Under the pieces are notes generated by a model. It saw only the letters and a list, made by a program, of their open reading frames with translations, ran no database searches and was not told the DNA's origin. This document shows positions 41,192 through 51,256 of a stretch of 64,000 bases of DNA, one piece after another; position 1 is the first letter of the stretch, and every line of letters starts with the position of its first letter. The DNA is taken from positions 1 through 64,000 of the forward strand of contig CAITUY010000001.1 in assembly GCA_903895695.1 (NCBI GenBank), given 5' to 3'. This DNA is from an uncultured bacterium. Lineage in GTDB: Bacteria; Verrucomicrobiota; Kiritimatiellia; CAIKKV01; CAITUY01. A program made the position numbers and the translations under genes.

Positions 41192-42507
41192 GGTCCGGTA
41201 GGGCCACGGTGGCTCTGGTAACGGCCGGCATGGTGTTTCTCGGCGTGGCCGCCTGCCTGCGACGCGGCGCCGCCGCGCAGACCGGGGCACCGGAGTTGGC
41301 CACCGCCTCGCCCGGCGTGCGCTTCATCTCGGTGGCGCTGGGAGGATTCCGCGGGTTGCTGGCCGATGCCCTGTGGGTGCGCGCGGCCGGCCTGCAGGAC
41401 GAAGGGCGGTTTTACGAACTGGTCCAGTTGGCGGATTGGATCACCGAACTCGAGCCCCGACACCCGGAAGTGTGGGCCTACCATGCCTGGAACCTGGCCT
41501 ACAACATCAGCGCTCTCTTCCCGGATCCCGCCGACCGGTGGCGCTGGGTCAGCCACGGGGTGCGGTTGCTGCGGGACCAGGGCATCCCGGCCAACCCGCA
41601 CGACGACCAACTGCACTGGGAACTCGGCTGGCTCTACGCGGATAAGATCGCCGGGCCATGGGACGAGGCCGGGGCCTACTATCGCGTGCAGTTTGCGTTG
41701 GAATACAGTGCCTTGTTCCCGCAGGGCACCGCGGACTACGCCGCCCTGCCCGCGCCAGGCCCTGCCGCCGCGCTGGCCTCCGCCAAGCTTCAACCCGACG
41801 TGATGCGCACCCTCGACCGGGTCTACGGTCCCTTCGATTGGCGCCTGCCGGCGCCCCATGCGTTGTACTGGGGTTATACGGGTCGTCAGGCCCGCCGCGG
41901 CCGTTCGGCCTGGTGTACGCGCCTGGTTTACGAGGGGTTGCTGGAGACCGTCAAGGGCGGGACGCTGCGCTTCGACCCCGCCCGGCGGCTCTACGTCACG
42001 GGGCCCCGGCTGGATGTGGCCGCGCGGGCCGGGCGGATCGTTGATGCGGATCCAGACGCGCTGGCGCAGCAGCTCTCCCTTGGGCCGGTGGAGAACCTGC
42101 TGCGCGAATCCATGATCTTCCTGTACGCGTTCGGACGGGAGGCCGAAGCGCGCGAGGCGCTCGACGCGCTGCAGCGCATTCCCGGCGTGGCGCGGGTCGC
42201 CTCGCCGGAGGCGGGGGTTCGCGACGAACTGCGTTTGCGCATGGCGGATTTGGGGCCGGTCGCTCAGGAGCGCGTCGTCGGCGACCTCCTGACGCGCCAC
42301 TGGGTCTGGCAGGCCTTGGGCGATCGCGCCGCGTCGGATGGCCTCGACCGCCTGGCACACCTGCATTGGGAGGCCATCCAGTCCGCCGCCGCGCCGACCT
42401 CGACGGTCCGGCAGGCCGGCGCCTGGGACCGCCTCGACGCCCGCGCCCAAGACGCCGCGCGGGGGGAATTGCCGGAAGAACTGCGCGCCGCGGTGGGCGC
42501 GCCATGA
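41188..42507 (+). CDS. Exported TPR-like protein of unknown function
   Basis: The 439-residue product has an N-terminal hydrophobic segment (VTAGMVFLGVAACL), either anchor or lipobox. Most of it is helical with TPR-like spacing (RFYELVQLADWITELEPRHPEVWAYHAWNLAYN). It overlaps the FHA kinase gene and ends 28 bases before apbE. Similar proteins with VRFISVALGGFRGLLADALW occur in PVC genomes, I believe. Role unknown. Confidence 0.6.
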   Translation: MRSGRATVALVTAGMVFLGVAACLRRGAAAQTGAPELATASPGVRFISVALGGFRGLLADALWVRAAGLQDEGRFYELVQLADWITELEPRHPEVWAYHAWNLAYNISALFPDPADRWRWVSHGVRLLRDQGIPANPHDDQLHWELGWLYADKIAGPWDEAGAYYRVQFALEYSALFPQGTADYAALPAPGPAAALASAKLQPDVMRTLDRVYGPFDWRLPAPHALYWGYTGRQARRGRSAWCTRLVYEGLLETVKGGTLRFDPARRLYVTGPRLDVAARAGRIVDADPDALAQQLSLGPVENLLRESMIFLYAFGREAEAREALDALQRIPGVARVASPEAGVRDELRLRMADLGPVAQERVVGDLLTRHWVWQALGDRAASDGLDRLAHLHWEAIQSAAAPTSTVRQAGAWDRLDARAQDAARGELPEELRAAVGAP

Positions 42508-42535
42508 AGGATTCACGTTTTCAAAGGGGTGTCCT

Positions 42536-43606
42536 ATGAGCGAGACGCGTCGATGGCTATGCTGGTTCTCGGCCTGGATCGCCGTGCTGCTGGCGGCCGG
42601 TTGCTTGGTGCCGCAGTCGGCGCCGCGCGAGTTGCGTTTCAATGTCATGGGCACCTATGCCTCGGTGATTGCCGCCGGGCACGAAACCGGGCGGGCCGAG
42701 GAGTACTGTAAGGCGACCGAAACCGTGATGCGCGGGATCGAGTCCGAGCTGACTATCTACCGGACCAACAGCCTGCTGTCGCAACTCAACGCGCTGGCGG
42801 GCAAGGGAAGCGTCGAGGCGGATGCGACGCTCCGGGCTAATATCGAACTGGCCTGGAAATACGGTGATCTCAGCCACGGCACGTTCGATGTCACGGTCGG
42901 CCCGCTGGTGCGGCTGTGGGGCTTCAGCGGGGGCAAGGTGCCGGCGGCCGCCGTGCCCGAGGACCGGATCCAGGCGGCACGGGCACTCGTCGGCTACAAG
43001 CATCTGCATCTCGACGGCACGCGCGCCTCCCTTGATCAGCCCGGCATGGTCGTCGACCTGGGCGGCATTGCCAAGGGCTATGCCGTGGACGTTTGCTGCG
43101 ACCTCCTCCGGTCGCGCGGGGCGCGCGATTTCACCGTCAACCTGAGCGGCAATATGCGCTGTTTCGGCCGGCCGGCACCGGAGCGGCCGTGGCGCATCGG
43201 CGTGCGCGATCCATTCGACGCCAACGGCATGCTGGGGTTTCTCGACCTCGAGAACGGCATGGCGGTCTCCACGTCGGGAAACTACGAGCGTTTCGTGATG
43301 ATCGACGGGCATCGCTATATCCATATCATCGACCCCCGCACGGGCCGGCCCGTCGAGGGCATGGCGGGCGTGACGGTGATCTCCCCTTCGGCCGCCGATG
43401 CCGACGGGCTCTCCACGGCCTTGTTCGTGCTTGGCGTGGAGGAGGGGAGCAAGGTGATATACGGCCTGCCTGGGACCGAGGCGCTTTTTGTGCCCGACCG
43501 CCAGCCGCTGGAGATTGACGTCACGCGCGGCATGACCCGCTTCTTTCACGTCCGTCCCGACCTGGCGGGGAGCGTTCATGTGATCGGGGATCACCCGCAG
43601 CATTGA
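42536..43606 (+). CDS. apbE: FAD:protein FMN transferase, lipoprotein
   Basis: The 356-residue protein starts at ATG 42536 with AAAGGGG upstream and has a lipoprotein signal ending LLAAGC. The FMN-transferase core includes FNVMGTYASV, DLGGIAKGYAVD, NLSGNMRCFG, VSTSGNYERF and HIIDPRTGRPV with DADGLSTALFVLG. It attaches FMN to flavoproteins such as Rnf or Nqr subunits in the periplasm. No such genes are in the window. Confidence 0.93.
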   Translation: MSETRRWLCWFSAWIAVLLAAGCLVPQSAPRELRFNVMGTYASVIAAGHETGRAEEYCKATETVMRGIESELTIYRTNSLLSQLNALAGKGSVEADATLRANIELAWKYGDLSHGTFDVTVGPLVRLWGFSGGKVPAAAVPEDRIQAARALVGYKHLHLDGTRASLDQPGMVVDLGGIAKGYAVDVCCDLLRSRGARDFTVNLSGNMRCFGRPAPERPWRIGVRDPFDANGMLGFLDLENGMAVSTSGNYERFVMIDGHRYIHIIDPRTGRPVEGMAGVTVISPSAADADGLSTALFVLGVEEGSKVIYGLPGTEALFVPDRQPLEIDVTRGMTRFFHVRPDLAGSVHVIGDHPQH

Positions 43607-43682
43607 CCCGCGGCCGGAAATCGCTATCATCAGGACATTTACGGCGGGGGTAGCGGGCAGGAGCCCGCGTAAGGGACGGAGC

Positions 43683-45671
43683 ATGAGCGGAGGAAGCGAA
43701 CTGAGATTGCCGGCCCTCTTCGGCGACCACATGGTGCTGCAGCGGGAGGCGCCTATTCCGGTCTGGGGGTGGGCCGCGCCCGAGGCGTCCGTGGAAGTGG
43801 CTCTGGGGGAGACCACGGTCGTGGGCAAGGCCGGCAAAGACGGGCAGTGGCGCGTTGCGCTGGCCGCACAGCCTGCCGGGGGACCGTTCGAACTGCGGGT
43901 GACGTCCGGGCGGCACGCGGTTGCCTTGCGGGATGTCCTGGTCGGCGAGGTGTGGCTCTGCAGCGGGCAGTCCAACATGGAATGGCCCCTGCGCCAGGCC
44001 CGCGATGCCGAGATTGAGGCTGCCTCGGCCGCGGATTGCCCGCGCCTGCGGTTCTTCACCGTCGAACGCGTCACGGCCCGGACGCCCCAGGAGGATTGCC
44101 GCGGCCAGTGGGAAGTGGGCAACCCTGAGTCGGCGATGGCTTTCTCGGCCGTGGCTTTTTTCTTCGGACGTAAACTCCTCCAGGAGTTGGACGTGCCCGT
44201 CGGCCTCATCAACAGTTCGTGGGGCGGGACCGTGGCCCAGGCCTGGACGCCGCTTTCGCACCTGGCCGCCAACCCGGCGCTCAAGCACTATGCGGATTAT
44301 GTCATCCGCCTGCAGCGTCCCGACGCCCTGGCCCAGTATCGCGAGGAACTGGCCGCCTGGGAGGCCGGCATCTTTCACAAGGATGAGGGCATTGCGCCCG
44401 AGGCGCGCGGCTGGTCGAAGCCCGACCTGCCGGCCAAGGGCTGGGGTCCCGTGGCTGTGCCCGGCGTCTGGGAGCAGACGCTCAAGCTGAATATCGATGG
44501 CGCCGTCTGGTTCCGCTACGAACTGGACATTCCGGTCGGCTGGAACGGGCATAGCCTGGACTTGCACCTGGGACCGATCGACGACTTCGACCAGGCCTTC
44601 TTCAACGGGCATGCGGTTGGCAGCACGGGTGAGGAGACGCCCAACGCCCACCTCGTGCCGCGGCGCTATGCCATCCCGGCCGGGCTGGTGCGGCCGGGCC
44701 GTGCCGTGCTTGCCGTCAGGGTCTTTGATCGTTACGGCGCCGGCGGATTCACCGCCGCCAGTGCCAGCGAGATGGCCCTGGTGGCGCCCGACGGCGTGCT
44801 CCCGGAACGCCTGCCGATTGCCGGCACGTGGCGCTACCGCGTGGAGCGGGCCCTTGCTCCGAAGACGCCGACCACCGCCGCGCCGGTCGGGCCGGAAAAC
44901 CAGAATTTCCCCTCCTCGCTTTACAATGGCATGATCGCGCCACTCGTGCCGTTCGGGCTTCGCGGCGCCATCTGGTACCAGGGTGAATCGAACGCCAACC
45001 CATCCCAGGCTCAGGAGTACAACGTGCTCTTCCCGGCCCTGATCGCGGCCTGGCGCGACGCTTGGGCCCGCGGTTCCGGTACGCCCGGCGCACTGGAGAT
45101 GCCGTTCTATTACGTTCAGTTGGCCAACTACATGGCGCGCCAGCCCCAGCCCGGTGAGAGCACCTGGGCTGTGTTGCGCGAAGCCCAACTCAGGGCGCTG
45201 GTCGTGCGGCACACCGGCATGGCGGTGACGATCGACATTGGCGAGGCCGCCGACGTCCACCCCAGGAACAAGCAGGACGTGGGCCTGCGCCTGGCGCTCA
45301 CCGCCTTGGCAAAGACGTACGGAAAGTTTGTGCCGTACTCCGGCCCGATGTTTCGGCGCCTCACGATTCGCGGCAAGCAGGCTGTGCTGGAATTTTCGCA
45401 CACGGGCGGAGGCCTGGTGGCGGGCGGCGGAGTGGTGCGCGGGTTCGCCGTGGCGGGTGAAGACCGCCGGTTCGTGTGGGCGGACGCCAAGATCGACTCG
45501 ACGCGCGGCAAGGGACACACATCCGACACCGTCGTCGTGTCGAGCCGGCGGGTTCCCAAGCCCGTGGCTGTCCGCTACGGCTGGGCCGACAACCCCGACT
45601 GCACGCTATTCAACGACGCGGGCCTGCCGGCCAGCCCATTCCGCACGGACCGATGGCCCGTGCCCGCGTGA
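43683..45671 (+). CDS. Sialate O-acetylesterase-family SGNH hydrolase
   Basis: The 662-residue protein has the GDHMVLQR N-terminal region, the catalytic Ser block VWLCSGQSNMEWPL, the IWYQGESNA block and DIGEAADVHPRNKQDVGLRL with Asp/His. A beta-sandwich insertion with NIDGAVWFRYELDIP follows. No clear signal peptide is visible. It removes O-acetyl groups from sialic acid or other sugars. A hairpin GCGGGC-AGGA-GCCCGC lies at 43653-43668 before the gene. It ends 11 bases before a NahK-like kinase gene. Confidence 0.92.
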   Translation: MSGGSELRLPALFGDHMVLQREAPIPVWGWAAPEASVEVALGETTVVGKAGKDGQWRVALAAQPAGGPFELRVTSGRHAVALRDVLVGEVWLCSGQSNMEWPLRQARDAEIEAASAADCPRLRFFTVERVTARTPQEDCRGQWEVGNPESAMAFSAVAFFFGRKLLQELDVPVGLINSSWGGTVAQAWTPLSHLAANPALKHYADYVIRLQRPDALAQYREELAAWEAGIFHKDEGIAPEARGWSKPDLPAKGWGPVAVPGVWEQTLKLNIDGAVWFRYELDIPVGWNGHSLDLHLGPIDDFDQAFFNGHAVGSTGEETPNAHLVPRRYAIPAGLVRPGRAVLAVRVFDRYGAGGFTAASASEMALVAPDGVLPERLPIAGTWRYRVERALAPKTPTTAAPVGPENQNFPSSLYNGMIAPLVPFGLRGAIWYQGESNANPSQAQEYNVLFPALIAAWRDAWARGSGTPGALEMPFYYVQLANYMARQPQPGESTWAVLREAQLRALVVRHTGMAVTIDIGEAADVHPRNKQDVGLRLALTALAKTYGKFVPYSGPMFRRLTIRGKQAVLEFSHTGGGLVAGGGVVRGFAVAGEDRRFVWADAKIDSTRGKGHTSDTVVVSSRRVPKPVAVRYGWADNPDCTLFNDAGLPASPFRTDRWPVPA

Positions 45672-45682
45672 GCCCGCTTCCC

Positions 45683-46834
45683 ATGCACCACAAGCCTGCC
45701 GAAATCGCCGCCCAGTTTGATGTCCCGGCCCGCTTTGTCGATGCCGTGCCCTACGGGAGCGGCCACATCAACGATACCTATCTTTCGCGGTGGGACCGCC
45801 ATGGCCTCTGCGTCCGCTACATCATCCAGCGCATCAACCACCAGGTGTTCAAGGAGCCGGAGCGGCTCATGGAGAACATCGATCGCGTGACGCGGCATAT
45901 CCGCGGCAAGTTGGATTTGACTCCCGGCGCGAACCCGGACCGCGAGTGCCTATCCATCCTGCGCACCCGCGACGGCACGTTGGTGCACGTCGATGACCAG
46001 GGCGACTACTGGCGCCTGTATAATTTCATCGACGGCGCGCGCAGTTACGACGTCTGCACGGCGCCGCACCAGGCCTACGAGGCCGCCAAGGCGTTCGGCC
46101 GGTTCCAGCGGCTCGTGGCCGACCTGCCCGGCGCCCGTCTTCACGACACCATCCCGTTCTTCCACCACACCCCGCGCCGGCTGCAGGCCCTGGAACAAGC
46201 GGTCCGCGCGGATAGCCACGGCCGGTGCGCCGAGGCCAGGGAGGCTATCGACTTCGTGTTCGCGAGGGCCGAATTCACGTCGATCGTCACCGCGCTTCTC
46301 GATCGCGGCGTGCTGCCGGAACGGATCACCCACAACGACACCAAGCTCAACAACGTGCTGATCGATGAACAGACCCAGCGGGCCGTTTGCGTCATCGATC
46401 TCGACACGGTGATGAACGGGTCGGCGCTGTACGATTTCGGCGACATGGTCCGGACCTGCGGGCGCACCTCGGAGGAAGACGAGCGCGACCTGGCCAAGGT
46501 GCAAGTCAACCTCGATGCGTTCGAGGCGCTGGCCAGGGGCTACCTGGAAGGCGCGGCGGGATTCCTCGCGCCGGCGGAAGTGGAGTTGCTGGTGGCCTCC
46601 GGGCGCCTGATCACCCTGACCATCGGCATCCGGTTTCTTACCGATTTTCTGGCCGGTGACGTCTACTTCAAAATACACCGGCCGGGGCACAATCTCGACC
46701 GCGCGCGGGTTCACTTCAGGCTCATCGCGGAGATGGAGAAAATCGAGGCCCGCATGCAGGCCATCGTCGACCGGGCCGCGGCCTGGTCTTCCGCGCATTC
46801 GCCATCCCATGAGCACCGACCGCATTCCTGCTGA
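45683..46834 (+). CDS. APH-fold sugar kinase, N-acetylhexosamine 1-kinase (NahK)-like
   Basis: The 383-residue product has the APH kinase motifs THNDTKLNNVLID (catalytic Asp, metal Asn) and VIDLDTVMNGSALYDFGDM (DxD). The N-terminal GSGHINDTYLSR matches NahK-type kinases that phosphorylate N-acetylhexosamines. ATG 45683 was chosen; GTG 45668 is possible. It follows a sialate esterase, and together they point to host or mucin glycan use. It overlaps the next gene by 26 bases. Confidence 0.82.
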   Translation: MHHKPAEIAAQFDVPARFVDAVPYGSGHINDTYLSRWDRHGLCVRYIIQRINHQVFKEPERLMENIDRVTRHIRGKLDLTPGANPDRECLSILRTRDGTLVHVDDQGDYWRLYNFIDGARSYDVCTAPHQAYEAAKAFGRFQRLVADLPGARLHDTIPFFHHTPRRLQALEQAVRADSHGRCAEAREAIDFVFARAEFTSIVTALLDRGVLPERITHNDTKLNNVLIDEQTQRAVCVIDLDTVMNGSALYDFGDMVRTCGRTSEEDERDLAKVQVNLDAFEALARGYLEGAAGFLAPAEVELLVASGRLITLTIGIRFLTDFLAGDVYFKIHRPGHNLDRARVHFRLIAEMEKIEARMQAIVDRAAAWSSAHSPSHEHRPHSC

Positions 46835-48437
46835 TTCCCTGTTGGGCGCCGCGGAAGAGAAGGCACTGGATGCCTTCTGCGCCGCGAACGCCGGGCCTGG
46901 CGCCGTGCCGGCCCTCGCGGCCTTTCTCGGAGAGCGGTTCGGGGTGGCGCTCGAGTGCGATCCTGACATTGTTGCGGGCTTTGTGGTCGACAGTTCCAAT
47001 CTTCCGGGTTCGGCCCAGGCGCTCGGCCGGCCGGCGTCGCCCCGCGAGTGCGCCGTGCTATTGCGGGCGTGCTCCCAGGCGCACATCCCGGTGACGTTTT
47101 CGGGAGGCAGGTCCAATCTCACCGGCAGCGCCACGCCCGAAGGCGGCGTCGTATTGTCGCTGGCGCGGCTGATCGACGCGGGGTCCGGTGGAGCGGACGT
47201 ATCCGTCGACGCCGTGGCGCGTACGGCCCGCGGCCCGGTGGGGATGATCCTGGAGGACTTCCGCCGCGAAGTGCGGCGTCTGACCGCGGGCGCCCTGTAC
47301 TACCCCGTGGATCCGACCAGTCGGGGCGATGCCACCATCGGCGGCACGGTGGCCTGTAATGCTTCCGGTTTCACCCCCGGCCCGACCGGCGCCACGCGGG
47401 ATTGGGTGCGGGCCGTGGATCTCGTGCTGCCCGACTGCACCTTCATACACGCAACGCGGGGACAGTACGTTTCGCGCGGCGGGCGGTTCGTGCTGGACGG
47501 CCGTGCCGGGCAGCGCGACTGGCCGGTGCCGCGCTACCCGCGGCCCGCCATCAAGAATGCCGGTGGCCCGTTTTCGGCGCCCGACGGCGTCATGGATGTC
47601 GTCGATCTCGTGGTCGGCAGCGAGGGCCTGTTCGGCGTTGTGACCGGTTGCACGTTGGGGCTGCACGAAAGTCCCGATGCCGTCCTGGACCTGTTCTTCT
47701 CGCTGCCCGACGAAGCGGCCGCGCTGGCTTTCTACCGTCAGGTCTGCATCCATCTCGGGGACGATCTGAGCAGCCTCGGCGCGCTGGAGTATTTCGGGGT
47801 GAACTGTCTCCGCCACATGGACCATCGCGAGATGCTTTTCAAAGGTGGCGACCAAGTGGGTGTGTACGTGCAGGTGCCGCTCTACGGTCATTCGCCTGAC
47901 GGGGCCGCAGAGGAGTGGCTCGGCGTGATTGCCGCGAGCGGGTGCGGGGTAGCCGATGATGCCGTCATGCTGCTCGATTCCGAGAAGAACCGGACCCTTT
48001 TCATGGAGGCGCGGCACTCGCTGCCGGCCCGGTCCCTGGAAGTGGCCAAACAACGCGGGGCGTTTACCATCATGACCGACACGGTCGTCCCGCCCGGCCG
48101 GTTCGCCGAGTTCCTGGCGTTCACCCACGCCTTGCTCCGGGAGGCCGGCATGGAATACGTGTCATTCGGCCATCTCGGCGATTGCCATCTGCATTTCACG
48201 CTGTTGCCGCAGCGCGACCAGGTGGCGCGCGGCGTGGAACTGTACGACGCCATCGTGGCGAAGTCGGCCGACCTGGGCGGCGTCTACTCCGGCGAGCACG
48301 GCACGGGCAAACGCAAACGCCAGGACTTCCTGCGCTGCTACGGCCCCACCGCCGTCGAGGACGTGCGGCGGTGCAAGGCCGCAGTCGATCCGGCCTTTGT
48401 ACTAAACCGCGGGAATGTGATACCATATCTCAAATAG
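46809..48437 (+). CDS. FAD-binding oxidoreductase (D-lactate/glycolate dehydrogenase, GlcD-type)
   Basis: The 542-residue protein has the PCMH-type FAD-binding region (VTFSGGRSNLTGSATPEGGVV, DPTSRGDATIGGTVACNASG, DLVVGSEGLFGVVTG) and a C-terminal FAD-oxidase_C domain with FGHLGDCHLHFTLLP and YSGEHGTGKRKR. No Fe-S domain is fused. ATG 46809 overlaps the kinase gene. Its neighbour LarA interconverts lactate isomers, which fits a D-lactate dehydrogenase role; glycolate is the alternative. Confidence 0.85.
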   Translation: MSTDRIPADSLLGAAEEKALDAFCAANAGPGAVPALAAFLGERFGVALECDPDIVAGFVVDSSNLPGSAQALGRPASPRECAVLLRACSQAHIPVTFSGGRSNLTGSATPEGGVVLSLARLIDAGSGGADVSVDAVARTARGPVGMILEDFRREVRRLTAGALYYPVDPTSRGDATIGGTVACNASGFTPGPTGATRDWVRAVDLVLPDCTFIHATRGQYVSRGGRFVLDGRAGQRDWPVPRYPRPAIKNAGGPFSAPDGVMDVVDLVVGSEGLFGVVTGCTLGLHESPDAVLDLFFSLPDEAAALAFYRQVCIHLGDDLSSLGALEYFGVNCLRHMDHREMLFKGGDQVGVYVQVPLYGHSPDGAAEEWLGVIAASGCGVADDAVMLLDSEKNRTLFMEARHSLPARSLEVAKQRGAFTIMTDTVVPPGRFAEFLAFTHALLREAGMEYVSFGHLGDCHLHFTLLPQRDQVARGVELYDAIVAKSADLGGVYSGEHGTGKRKRQDFLRCYGPTAVEDVRRCKAAVDPAFVLNRGNVIPYLK

Positions 48438-48469
48438 ACTACGGCGAGTCTACGCCGTTATCCAATTGG

Positions 48470-48575
48470 GTAGGGCGAGGGCCTCCGGCCCCGCCGCGAC
48501 AGTGACGCGACAGGAGCGCAACAGGGACGGCGCGGCGAGGACCCGCCACGGGCGGGCAGGCAACCGTCGCCCCAC
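48470..48575. repeat. Dispersed GTAGGGCG-flanked palindromic element, copy A
   Basis: The ~106-base element starts GTAGGGCG and ends CGCCCCAC. Its core CCCCGCCGCGACAG and CGGCGCGGCGAGGA matches copy B at 60187-60300 with few differences. Arms can fold back on each other. It lies 33 bases after the oxidoreductase stop and ends before the larA start. Confidence 0.88.
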
Positions 48576-48586
48576 CTAGGATACAG

Positions 48587-49978
48587 ATGAGTACGACCCG
48601 GCATCTCGATCTCGAATTCGGCGGCAGCGCGTTGCGCGTCTCGCTCCCGGGCAATGCCGATATTCTGCGCCTCCCGGCCGTGCCGGCGCTGAGGGATCCG
48701 GCCGGCGCCATTCGGGCGGCCTTGGCCCAGCCGCTGGGGGCCCCGCCGTTGGCCGAAATCGCCGCCGGCAAGGTGCGAGCAAAGGGCGGTGCCTCGGCGG
48801 TGATCGTCGTCAGCGACCAGACGCGGCCCGTGCCGTACTGCGGCCCCGACGGCATCCTGGAACCTGTCATCGCGATCCTGAGTGCGGCTGGCGTGCGGCA
48901 AATCACGATCCTGGTGGCCACCGGCACCCACCGCGCGATGGAGGCCGACGAATTGCGGCGCATGTTGCCGGAGTCCGTGTTCCGGGCCGGCATCGCCGTC
49001 GTCAACCACGACTGCCGCGACGCGGCGGCGTTGCGCCGCATCGGCACCACGCGGCGCGGCACGGAGATCTGGCTGAACCGGCGCTATCTTGAGGCCGACT
49101 TGCGGATCCTGACGGGCCTGGTCGAACCGCACTTCATGGCCGGCGTGAGCGGCGGACCCAAGTCCGTCTGCCCCGGCCTGGTCGGCGAGAAAGCCACCTA
49201 CGTGTTCCATGGCGCCCGCATGATGGCCGACCCGCGGTCGGCCAGTTTGCGGCTGGAGGATAATCCCTGCCAGGAGGAGGCGCTGGAGGTCGCGACCCTG
49301 GCCGGGGTGGATTTCATCGTGAACGCGACCATCAACCGCGAGCGGCGCCTTACCGGCGTCTTTGCCGGGGCGTTGGTGACCGCGCACCGGGCCGCCGCGG
49401 CCTGCGTGATGGACGAGTCGGTGATTCCGATCGCCCGAGAATACGACGTGGTCGTGACGCATGCGGGGTTCGTGGGGATCAACCATTACCAGGCGGCCAA
49501 GGCGGCGGTCGAGGGCGCGCGGGCCGTGCGGGCAGGCGGCACGCTCATCTTGGCGGCGAACCACACGGACCGCGAACCCGTCGGCGGCGCCGACTACCGG
49601 CGGCTGCTGCCACTGCTATCCGAACTCGGGATCGACGCGCTCGAGCGGCGCATGCTGGAGCCCGACTGGACCTTCGTGCCCGAACAGTGGGAGTTGCAGA
49701 TGTGGGGCCGGGCCTTGCGGAAACTGGGACGCCCTGAAGGACTCATCTATTGCTCGCCCCAGTTGACCGGCGCGACGTTCAAGGGCCTGCCGGGTCGCGA
49801 TGGCGGCACGGGTCTCGCTGGTCTCGTGGGCCGAGACCTGGCCGAGGCCATGGTGCAACGCGCCTTGGACGAAACCCTGGCCGCGAACCCGGGCGCGAGC
49901 GTGGGTGTGCTGGCTGACGGACCGTATGGTGTGCCGCGGGTAGCGACGCCCGCTACACCCCCACCACGAATCCCTTGA
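48587..49978 (+). CDS. larA: Nickel-dependent lactate racemase-family protein
   Basis: The 463-residue protein has LarA residues in order: Arg80 in SDQTRPVP, His115 in ATGTHRAM, His182 and Lys192 in EPHFMAGVSGGPKSVCP, and His208 in VFHGARMM. In Lactiplantibacillus plantarum the matching residues bind the nickel-pincer cofactor. No larB, larC or larE for cofactor synthesis is in the window. A GlcD-type gene lies upstream, and an ECF Co/Ni importer is 46 kb away. The last ~13 residues read through a small hairpin (GTAGCG...CGCTAC, 49940-49956). It overlaps the convergent rlmI gene by 26 bases. Other LarA homologues use different hydroxyacids. Confidence 0.9.
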   Translation: MSTTRHLDLEFGGSALRVSLPGNADILRLPAVPALRDPAGAIRAALAQPLGAPPLAEIAAGKVRAKGGASAVIVVSDQTRPVPYCGPDGILEPVIAILSAAGVRQITILVATGTHRAMEADELRRMLPESVFRAGIAVVNHDCRDAAALRRIGTTRRGTEIWLNRRYLEADLRILTGLVEPHFMAGVSGGPKSVCPGLVGEKATYVFHGARMMADPRSASLRLEDNPCQEEALEVATLAGVDFIVNATINRERRLTGVFAGALVTAHRAAAACVMDESVIPIAREYDVVVTHAGFVGINHYQAAKAAVEGARAVRAGGTLILAANHTDREPVGGADYRRLLPLLSELGIDALERRMLEPDWTFVPEQWELQMWGRALRKLGRPEGLIYCSPQLTGATFKGLPGRDGGTGLAGLVGRDLAEAMVQRALDETLAANPGASVGVLADGPYGVPRVATPATPPPRIP

Positions 49979-51143
49979 GATACTCCGACTCCGCGAAACC
50001 GGGCTTGCGCGGGTGATCGGGCGGTTGGCCGAGAGACTCGAGGATGCAGGCGGGGCGGCGGGCGTCGCGGGCGGCGCCTTCGATGACCTTGGCGAAGAGT
50101 TCGCGATCGACCAGGCCACTGCACGAGAAGGTGACCAGCACGCCGCCGGGCACGAGCAACTGCAGGGCGAGCAGGTTGATGTCCTTGTAGGCGCGCAGGC
50201 CGGAGTGCAGACGCTGACGGCCGTTCACCAGGCGCGGAGGATCGAGCACGATCAGGTCGAACGTTTCGCCGCGGGCCCGCAGGTCGCGCAGCACCTCGAA
50301 GGCGTCGCCGAGACGGTAGTCGTGCTTTGCCGGGTCGGCCAGGCCGTTGAGCGCGTGCTGCTGCAGGGCCAGTTCGCGGGCGGCGCTGGACGAATCCAGG
50401 GCGAGCACCGAGGCTGCGCCGGCCTTGAGCGCCACGATGCCGAACGAATCGGTGTAGGCAAACGCGTTCAGCACGCGCGGCGCGCCGAGGCGGGTGACCC
50501 AACTCGTCAGGCGTCGCCGGTTCTCCCGCTGGTCGAGGTAGAATCCGGTCTTGTGGCCATTTTCGATATCGGCCAGGAACGTCAGGCCGGCGTCGCGGAA
50601 CGGCACGGGGAAGGCGGGCGGTGTTCCGACGAGAAGCCCCTTGTGGGGATCCAGCCCTTCGTGCCGGCGCGCATCCACGTCCGACCGGTCCCAGATGGCC
50701 TGGGGGCTGTACAGCTCCTGCAGAAGGCGCACGATAACATCGCGGCGCCGTTCCATGGGCGCGGTCAGCACTTGCGTGACGAGCACGGCGCCGTAGCGAT
50801 CCACGATCAATCCGGGCAGCCCGTCGCTTTCCGAGAAGACCAGGCGGAGGGTCTCAGCGCCGGGCATCCACCGCTGCCGGCGGTCGCGCGCGAGTGTCAG
50901 CCGCGCGCGCAGGCCGGTCTCGTCGAGGCGCTCGCCGCCCCCCGTCCCGAAAAGCCGGGCCCGGATTTCGGACGAGGGATGGACCGTGGCGCGGCCCAGG
51001 AAGGCGCCGTCGGCGGCGAGCACATCGGCCTCATCCGCATCGGCGTCACCGCCCAGGTCGGCGATGGCCCCGGACATGATCCAGGGATGCCCCCGGAGGA
51101 TGGGGATTTCACGGCCTTTACGGAGTTTGATGCGACATGTCAT
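49953..51143 (-). CDS. rlmI: RlmI-type 23S rRNA cytosine methyltransferase
   Basis: The 396-residue product has an N-terminal PUA domain (IKLRKGREIPILRGHPWIMSGAI) and the RlmI SAM domain: NGHKTGFYLDQRENR, VLNAFAYTDSFGI, LIVLDPPRLV and FSCSGLVD with the Cys. ATG 51143 was chosen over a longer frame. It makes m5C in 23S rRNA. Its last 26 bases overlap the convergent larA gene. Confidence 0.9.
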   Translation of the reverse strand: MTCRIKLRKGREIPILRGHPWIMSGAIADLGGDADADEADVLAADGAFLGRATVHPSSEIRARLFGTGGGERLDETGLRARLTLARDRRQRWMPGAETLRLVFSESDGLPGLIVDRYGAVLVTQVLTAPMERRRDVIVRLLQELYSPQAIWDRSDVDARRHEGLDPHKGLLVGTPPAFPVPFRDAGLTFLADIENGHKTGFYLDQRENRRRLTSWVTRLGAPRVLNAFAYTDSFGIVALKAGAASVLALDSSSAARELALQQHALNGLADPAKHDYRLGDAFEVLRDLRARGETFDLIVLDPPRLVNGRQRLHSGLRAYKDINLLALQLLVPGGVLVTFSCSGLVDRELFAKVIEGAARDARRPACILESLGQPPDHPRKPGFAESEYLKGFVVGV

Positions 51144-51256
51144 GGCGATGCCTTCGTGGGTGGCGGTGACTGAACCACAACCGCGGGGCCGCGTCAAACC
51201 CAACGGCAACGCCGGCATTGCCGGAATGCACGCGGTGTGGGACCATGGGCCCACGT

